Of a stretch of DNA of 10,039 nucleotides, positions 6,025-10,039 are shown in pieces. Position 1 is the stretch's first letter. Every line of letters begins with the position of its first letter. The notes beneath the pieces are model-generated. The model had not been told where the DNA came from and ran no database searches. It saw nothing but the letters and a program-made list of their open reading frames with translations. The translations under genes were made by a program, and so were the position numbers. This DNA is from an uncultured Christensenellaceae bacterium (GTDB taxonomy: Bacteria > Bacillota > Clostridia > Christensenellales > Aristaeellaceae): positions 1 to 10,039 of the forward strand of contig CAJOPV010000116.1 of assembly GCA_905236495.1 (NCBI GenBank), written 5' to 3'.

Positions 6025-6651
6025 TTATTTGGCAATCGGGGATGAAGGAGCGGCGGTTCCCCGTTGTATGGTTGTCCGGGCGGAAGCAAAGGGCACATCC
6101 GCCGCCCCCAGGACGCGATGCGCCATCAGCAGGCCGATCACCGTTTTGCTGTCGTGAAATTCCCCCGCCATGCAGCGCGCCACAGCCTCGGAAAGAGGCA
6201 TCCGGGCCACGCCCAGGAATTCGTCGGTGTCCGGGTGGGAGGGATGCTGGCTCAGGTCCGTCGCCAGGTAAATGGCGATCTTCTCGTTGCAAAAGCCCGG
6301 GGTGGTATCGATGGTGCTGAGCAGCCGCCAGGACGCGGCCTGCAGCCCCGTTTCCTCCTCCAGCTCCCGCCGGGCGGCGTGAAAGGGGTCCTCCCCCGGG
6401 GAATCCAGCTTGCCCGCAGGGATCTCCCAGGTGAAGCGGTCCACAGCGATGCGGTGCTGGCGCACCAGCGTCACGTTCCCCGCCGCATCCACCGGCACGA
6501 TGGCAGCCGCCCCGTTGTGGCGCACGATCTCCCGCAGGGCCGTTTCCCCGTTGGGCAAACGCACCTGCCACTTCTCCACCCGGATGATCTTTCCGGGGTA
6601 AATCTCCTGGCTGCTCAGAAAGGTTTCCCGCAGGCTGTCGTCCGTCATCAT
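6025..6651 (-). CDS. Nudix hydrolase, ADP-ribose pyrophosphatase-like
   Basis: This 208-residue cytoplasmic enzyme is likely to cleave ADP-ribose or a related nucleoside diphosphate sugar to AMP and a sugar phosphate, a clean-up step in NAD turnover. The N-terminal part (SQEIYPGKIIRVEKWQVRLP) and VRQHRIAVDRFTWEIPAGKLD match bacterial ADP-ribose pyrophosphatases. The Nudix box spans residues 80-103, with the metal-binding REL-EEE-TG-L intact. Between Gly80 and Glu87 there are six residues instead of the usual five. A tail of about 25 residues after MAHRVLG exceeds the common length. The ATG at 6651 follows GGAGG by 8 bases; a second ATG codon is adjacent. It is the first gene of the operon. 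An AT-rich inverted repeat (TTCAAA/TTTGAA, 6009-6024) follows its stop directly and is too weak to be called a terminator. Confidence 0.92.
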   Translation of the reverse strand: MMTDDSLRETFLSSQEIYPGKIIRVEKWQVRLPNGETALREIVRHNGAAAIVPVDAAGNVTLVRQHRIAVDRFTWEIPAGKLDSPGEDPFHAARRELEEETGLQAASWRLLSTIDTTPGFCNEKIAIYLATDLSQHPSHPDTDEFLGVARMPLSEAVARCMAGEFHDSKTVIGLLMAHRVLGAADVPFASARTTIQRGTAAPSSPIAK

Positions 6652-6711
6652 GCCCGTTTCCTCCGTGATCTGGTGGGATTATCTTCATTAAGATTCTCCG
6701 TTTCTTCCCTA

Positions 6712-6733
6712 ATTCCTTCCCAATGGAAGGAAT
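6712..6733. promoter_or_regulatory. Perfect 9-bp inverted repeat in the divergent intergenic region
   Basis: ATTCCTTCC (6712-6720) and GGAAGGAAT (6725-6733) are exact reverse complements around CAAT. It sits 61 bases upstream of the Nudix start and 35 bases upstream of the -35 box of the surface-protein promoter. It could be an operator for a dimeric regulator of either gene, or a hairpin in the Nudix leader. No convincing minus-strand promoter for the Nudix operon was found in this 193-base region. Confidence 0.5.
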
Positions 6734-6767
6734 ATCCGGCAAACGGGCCAATTTCCCGCCGGAATGA

Positions 6768-6796
6768 TTGACACCGTTAAAGATTTGTAATACAAT
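6768..6796 (+). promoter_or_regulatory. Sigma-A promoter of the large surface protein gene
   Basis: TTGACA (6768-6773, perfect) is followed after 17 bases by TACAAT (6791-6796, five of six). Spacing is optimal. Transcription should begin near 6803, leaving about 42 bases of leader that contains AAGGAGG (6829-6835), nine bases before the ATG at 6845. Confidence 0.88.
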
Positions 6797-6844
6797 TGAA
6801 ACAAAGCTGACTTTCCCGATGGATTCCGAAGGAGGCATCGTTTG

Positions 6845-9800
6845 ATGAAAGGTTTTTCCCGTTTTTCGCACAAAGGCCTGAAGGCGCTGATCCTGGCGCT
6901 GTGCCTGCTATTGCCCCTGGGCGGCGGAGCGGAGGACTTTTTCCCCGCCGTCAGCGCCGCCATCACCGTGCAGTGGACCGACGAGCAGGGCTATCCTCAA
7001 TCCGCCCTGGCGGAGGCCGTGCCCTACGCGGGGTATGAAAACCGGTATTGGGTCACGGTGCCCGCCCAAGCCCTGCCCACCCTCACCGCCCAGGTGACGG
7101 ATCTGACCGGGCATTGCCAGTCCTTTTCTCCCGACGCCGCCACCCCCCTGTCTGCATCCACGCCCTTCTTCGGCGACGCGGGAAGCGATCTGAACACGCT
7201 GCCGGTGGAGATCGTGGGCTACAACGAATTCGGCAGCGCCATTATGAGCTTTTATCTCTACGTTTCCACCCAGCCCCTGCCCGCCGACCCCAGCCAGACG
7301 ATGGTGGTCATCAACCCCGTGCAGGTGCCCGTCCATTATGTGGACGAGGCCGGAACGCCCCTGGCGGAGGATACCTACTTTACCGCCAACCCAGGCTATA
7401 ACTCCGCCTCTCCCCAGGCCTATATCAACCCGGAAAACTATGAGCTGGTAAGCGGCTCCTTTGTGGATGTGAACGTGGATGAATACGGCGCCTTCCCCAG
7501 CGAGGTCACCTTCATTTACCGCCGGATCGTCCGGGATGCCGTCGTGACGATCCATTATGTGGATGAAAGCTACGTTCCCATTGTCAATGACGGCACCATG
7601 ACCCTGAACCCCGGCTACCATTCCGTAAACCCCCAGGAATATATCAACCCCGAGGAATATGAACTCATCAGCGCCGGGGCCGTGGATGTGACCGTGGACG
7701 CCAACGGTGCCAATCCCGCAGAAATCACCTTCGTGTATCGCCGGGTGATCCGGCCCGCCGAAATCACCCTTCGCTATGTGGATGAGACCGGCGCCCCCGT
7801 CGCCATCGACAGCAAGCTGACCCTGCCCGCGGGCACCCACACCGTGACCCCCGACGCGGGGCCCGACCCGGCGGATTACGCCCTGGTGGGCAGCCCGTAC
7901 TATGAAGTGACGGTGGATGCCAACGGGGCCGTCCCCAGCGAGGTGGATTTTGTCTATCGCCGGATCGTAAAGCCCGTTTCCCTGCCCGTGCACTATCGGG
8001 ATGAATATGGCGCCCCCGTGGCCTCCGATACCGCCGTGGAGCTGGCGGAGGGGGCCTGGATGGTGAGCCCCCAGCCCTACGATCTGCTGCCCGATTATGA
8101 ATTGATCGGCGAGGAAGCCCGGCAGGTGGTCGTTACCGCCGACGGGGCCGCCCCCGGCGAAGTCACCTTCGTTTATCGCCTGCGCGTGCCCGATCCCGTG
8201 TATCTGGAGATCATGTATCTGGACGCCGATACCGGCCTGGAGATCGCCAGCCGTCAGGGGGCCGAATTTGCCGCCGGCACCGAAACGACGGTGACCCCCG
8301 CCCCCGCGGATCTTCTGCCCAATTATGAACTGGTGAGCGATGCCGCCGTCACCGTGACGGTGGACGCCCGGGGCCAGGCCAATCTGAGCCTGATCGCCTT
8401 CCAATACCGCTATGTGGCGCCTCCTACCGAAGTACCCACGGAGGAGCCTACACCCGAACCCACCGAGGAACCCACGCCCGAACCTACCGAGGCGCCCACG
8501 GAAGAGCTGACGCCCGAACCCACGGCGGAACCTACCGAGGTTCCCACGGAAGTTCCGACTGAAATCCCCACGGAAGTCCCCACGGAAGTTCCGACTGAAA
8601 TCCCCACGGAAATCCCCACGGAAATCCCCACGGAAGTCCCCACGGAAATCCCCACAGAAGTCCCCACGGAAGTCCCCACGGAAGTTCCGACTGAAATCCC
8701 CACGGAAGCGCCCACCGAAACCCCCGTGCCGGAGCCGGTACAGGTCAGGGTGCGGTATGTGGATGAAGAAAACCAGGCCGTAGCGGATACCCAGGTGGTG
8801 CTGTGCGCCTTCGGGGATTCCCTGGTCAGCGCCAGCCCCGTGAACCTGATGGAAAATTATACCCTGAACAGCGAAAGCAGCGTGGTGGTCCACGTGGATG
8901 AAAACGGGGCTCAGCCCGCCGAGGTGGTTTTCACCTATCGGGAAACGGTGGCGACCCCCAGGGTGGCGCTGGTGGGCGTTCGGTACCTGAGGCCCAACGG
9001 CGAAGCCTTCTTCACCGATACTGTCACCTGCACCGAAAACGCCCAGAACGCAATCACCCTGGATTGGGCCCGGCTGGACCCCGCCTGGGGATATGAGCTG
9101 GCCTCCCCTGACACCGTGACGGTGACGGTGGATCACAGCGGCGCCGCCACCCCCGCGGAGGTAGTGTTCCAGTTCAGAAATGAAGTGAACGCCTACGTCA
9201 CCGTCCGCTATGTGGATTCTGTCAGCGGACGAGCCGTGGCCTCTCCACGGCAGGAGCTGTGCTACGTGGGCAACAACAGCATCCTGGCCTCCCCCCTGGA
9301 TCTGGAAGCCAATTACCGCCTGGCGGATGAGCCCAGCCAGAACGTGATCCTTTCCGCCGACGGAGTGCTGACCCCTGGGGAAGCGGTGTTCCGCTACGAA
9401 TACGTCCCCACCCCCTCCCCCGTGCCCGGCACCCCCACGCCCATCCCCTTTGACGAGGCCATGGACGCCTACTGCCGGCCCTACGCCAACAACATCAACT
9501 TCCGTTCCTCCCCCTCCACCGCGGAAAACAACGTGATCGGCACCGTGAACCAGACCGACGTTTTCCACGTGCTGGGCACCCTGAAAACGGCGGACAACAA
9601 GCTCTGGTACGCCGTGGAGCGGAACGGGCAGATGGGCTATCTGCATGAAAACGTAGTGAAATTCTTAAGCGACGCAGAGGTCGCCGCCCTGTTCAATTAC
9701 ACCCTGGCGCCTACCCAGGTGCCCACCCCGGCCCCCACCGAGATCCCCGACGGCACGCCCATTGACCGCTGGGCCTATACCAACGCCAGCGTCAATTTCC

Positions 9801-10039
9801 GCAAGACCCCGGAGGTGACGGGCAATAACCGCATCGATAAGCTGGATAAAAACACCCGGCTGTGGGTGTTCAGCGCCCAAACGGTGAACGATGAAAAATG
9901 GTACGCCATCCGGGTGAACGGCACCGACGGGTATCTGATGGCGGAATTTGTGGATGTGGCAAGCGCGGAGGACAGCCAGCAGATTCAGCAGACCCTCAAT
10001 TCCCCCATGCCCACCCAGGCCGCGCCCGCCACCCCGGCC
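6845..10039 (+). CDS. Large secreted multidomain surface protein (MucBP-like repeats, PTE stalk, SH3b domains), 3' end outside window
   Basis: The frame is open for 1065 codons with no stop before the window ends, so the protein is longer. Residues 1-39 form a signal peptide: basic start, hydrophobic core at 14-25, and possible cleavage after GGGA (29) or VSA (38). No lipobox is evident. Residues 40-160 are a unique domain of predicted beta character. Eight repeats of about 67-70 residues follow, five at 161-523 and three at 634-854. Between them lies a Pro-Thr-Glu stalk (527-631). Two bacterial SH3 domains occupy 875-942 and 974-1040, joined by Pro/Thr linkers. MucBP repeats are found in adhesins that bind mucus glycoproteins, and SH3b domains bind cell-wall peptides, so a cell-surface adhesin or wall-attached protein is the best inference. 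The start has AAGGAGG at 9 bases and a near-consensus promoter. The C-terminal anchor or enzyme domain, if any, is not visible. Confidence 0.9.
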   Translation, partial: MKGFSRFSHKGLKALILALCLLLPLGGGAEDFFPAVSAAITVQWTDEQGYPQSALAEAVPYAGYENRYWVTVPAQALPTLTAQVTDLTGHCQSFSPDAATPLSASTPFFGDAGSDLNTLPVEIVGYNEFGSAIMSFYLYVSTQPLPADPSQTMVVINPVQVPVHYVDEAGTPLAEDTYFTANPGYNSASPQAYINPENYELVSGSFVDVNVDEYGAFPSEVTFIYRRIVRDAVVTIHYVDESYVPIVNDGTMTLNPGYHSVNPQEYINPEEYELISAGAVDVTVDANGANPAEITFVYRRVIRPAEITLRYVDETGAPVAIDSKLTLPAGTHTVTPDAGPDPADYALVGSPYYEVTVDANGAVPSEVDFVYRRIVKPVSLPVHYRDEYGAPVASDTAVELAEGAWMVSPQPYDLLPDYELIGEEARQVVVTADGAAPGEVTFVYRLRVPDPVYLEIMYLDADTGLEIASRQGAEFAAGTETTVTPAPADLLPNYELVSDAAVTVTVDARGQANLSLIAFQYRYVAPPTEVPTEEPTPEPTEEPTPEPTEAPTEELTPEPTAEPTEVPTEVPTEIPTEVPTEVPTEIPTEIPTEIPTEVPTEIPTEVPTEVPTEVPTEIPTEAPTETPVPEPVQVRVRYVDEENQAVADTQVVLCAFGDSLVSASPVNLMENYTLNSESSVVVHVDENGAQPAEVVFTYRETVATPRVALVGVRYLRPNGEAFFTDTVTCTENAQNAITLDWARLDPAWGYELASPDTVTVTVDHSGAATPAEVVFQFRNEVNAYVTVRYVDSVSGRAVASPRQELCYVGNNSILASPLDLEANYRLADEPSQNVILSADGVLTPGEAVFRYEYVPTPSPVPGTPTPIPFDEAMDAYCRPYANNINFRSSPSTAENNVIGTVNQTDVFHVLGTLKTADNKLWYAVERNGQMGYLHENVVKFLSDAEVAALFNYTLAPTQVPTPAPTEIPDGTPIDRWAYTNASVNFRKTPEVTGNNRIDKLDKNTRLWVFSAQTVNDEKWYAIRVNGTDGYLMAEFVDVASAEDSQQIQQTLNSPMPTQAAPATPA
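7325..8413 (+). repeat. Five MucBP-like domain repeats (first block)
   Basis: Repeats start at 7325, 7544, 7763, 7982 and 8204. The first three intervals are exactly 219 bases (73 residues) and the fourth is 222. Each begins V-x-V-x-Y-V-D-E, has a central NYEL or DYEL, then V-D-V-T-V-D-A-N-G-A, and ends E-V-T-F-V-Y-R-R. The pattern fits the MucBP family (VxYVDExG start, Y-E-L core, VTYVY end). Assignment is by eye; a related beta-grasp-like repeat family is possible. Confidence 0.75.
8423..8737 (+). repeat. Pro-Thr-Glu stalk encoded by a 12-bp tandem repeat
   Basis: This segment encodes 105 residues made almost only of Pro, Thr, Glu and Val/Ile. From 8531 to 8698 there are 14 consecutive PTE(V/I) units of 12 bases, mostly CCCACGGAA plus GTC, GTT or ATC. 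A higher-order block (CACGGAAGTTCCGACTGAAA) starts at 8545, 8581 and 8677, offsets of 36 and 96 bases, which are multiples of the unit. Such Pro/Thr-rich segments act as extended, wall-spanning spacers. Near-identical units suggest recent expansion, and changes in unit number would keep the frame. Confidence 0.93.
8744..9406 (+). repeat. Three MucBP-like domain repeats (second block)
   Basis: Repeats start at 8744 (VRVRYVDEEN), 8972 (VGVRYLRPNG) and 9197 (VTVRYVDSVSG) and share the central Y-x-L and the closing P-A-E-V-V-F-x-Y/F-R of the first block. They are more diverged than repeats 1-4. The seventh lacks the VDE after the tyrosine. They sit between the Pro-Thr-Glu stalk and the SH3 domains. 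Confidence 0.7.
9467..9964 (+). other. Two bacterial SH3 (SH3b) domains within the surface protein
   Basis: Domain one (9467-9670) reads INFRSSPSTAENNVIGTV...WYAVERNGQMGYLHENVV. Domain two (9764-9964) reads VNFRKTPEVTGNNRIDKL...WYAIRVNGTDGYLMAEFV. Both fit the SH3_3 pattern vNvRsgPs...vig.l..g......W..V..ng..Gyv. These domains bind peptidoglycan peptides or other wall ligands in many secreted proteins. A Pro/Thr linker (about 9713-9760) separates them, and another Pro/Thr/Ala stretch begins at the window end, so more copies may follow. Confidence 0.85.

Noticed and set aside
6652..6711. A minus-strand -10 (GATAAT) for the Nudix operon close to its start.
   Set aside because: The corresponding -35 position has no acceptable match, so I do not list a promoter there.
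7048..7401. A 117-codon plus-strand frame inside the start of the surface protein gene.
   Set aside because: It is a different frame within a longer, well-supported gene; the product is Arg/Pro-rich out-of-frame sequence.
8410..8715. A minus-strand frame of GTSVG repeats resembling a low-complexity surface or silk-like protein.
   Set aside because: It is the antisense reading of the 12-bp stalk repeat and has no ribosome site or start context.
6908..9646. A 912-codon open frame on the minus strand, rich in Gly, His and repeats of GDFRGDF.
   Set aside because: It lies wholly opposite the plus-strand surface protein, which has a promoter, ribosome site, signal peptide and recognisable domains. 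The repeats are just the reverse reading of the Pro-Thr-Glu tract, and GC-rich codon bias explains the lack of stops.

Overview
The window looks like chromosome from a GC-rich, probably gut-dwelling member of the Clostridia (Bacillota). The pointers are AGGAGG-type ribosome binding sites, sigma-A-like promoters, a TSCPD (TIGR03905-type) small protein typical of clostridia, and a large secreted protein built from MucBP-like and bacterial SH3 domains. This placement is inferred from style only. No rRNA, tRNA, CRISPR array, transposase or phage gene was seen.

Left part (27-4768, all minus strand): a complete ABC importer operon read right to left. It starts at a consensus promoter (4741-4768), followed by a secreted solute-binding protein (3386-4693), a 110-base gap with a strong GC hairpin (3317-3352), a permease with two fused transmembrane modules (1389-3275), and an ATPase (27-1373) whose ribosome binding site abuts the permease stop. 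The layout is that of the FbpABC/PotABCD/thiamine-type class. The substrate cannot be assigned, and the sequence gives no positive support for iron. The ATPase carries two charged insertions, and both permease EAA loops lack the usual glycine.

Middle (4814-6651, minus strand): a compact housekeeping-type operon of a Nudix hydrolase (ADP-ribose pyrophosphatase-like), a 45-residue membrane protein, a GNAT acetyltransferase overlapping it by ATGA, a TSCPD protein and a 37-residue single-span membrane protein. It closes with a clear Rho-independent terminator (4814-4845), which insulates it from the ABC operon's promoter. A possible internal extended -10 promoter may drive the last two genes separately.

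Right part (6652-10039, plus strand): a 193-base divergent intergenic region with a perfect 9-bp inverted repeat and a strong TTGACA-N17-TACAAT promoter. It leads into one very large open reading frame that runs off the window (1065 codons seen, no stop). This encodes a signal peptide, a unique N-terminal domain, eight roughly 70-residue MucBP-like repeats interrupted by a 105-residue Pro-Thr-Glu stalk, and two SH3b domains joined by Pro/Thr linkers. It is most likely a cell-surface adhesin or cell-wall-associated protein and is the most distinctive feature of the window. Several long antisense open frames overlap the real genes; they are codon-bias shadows.
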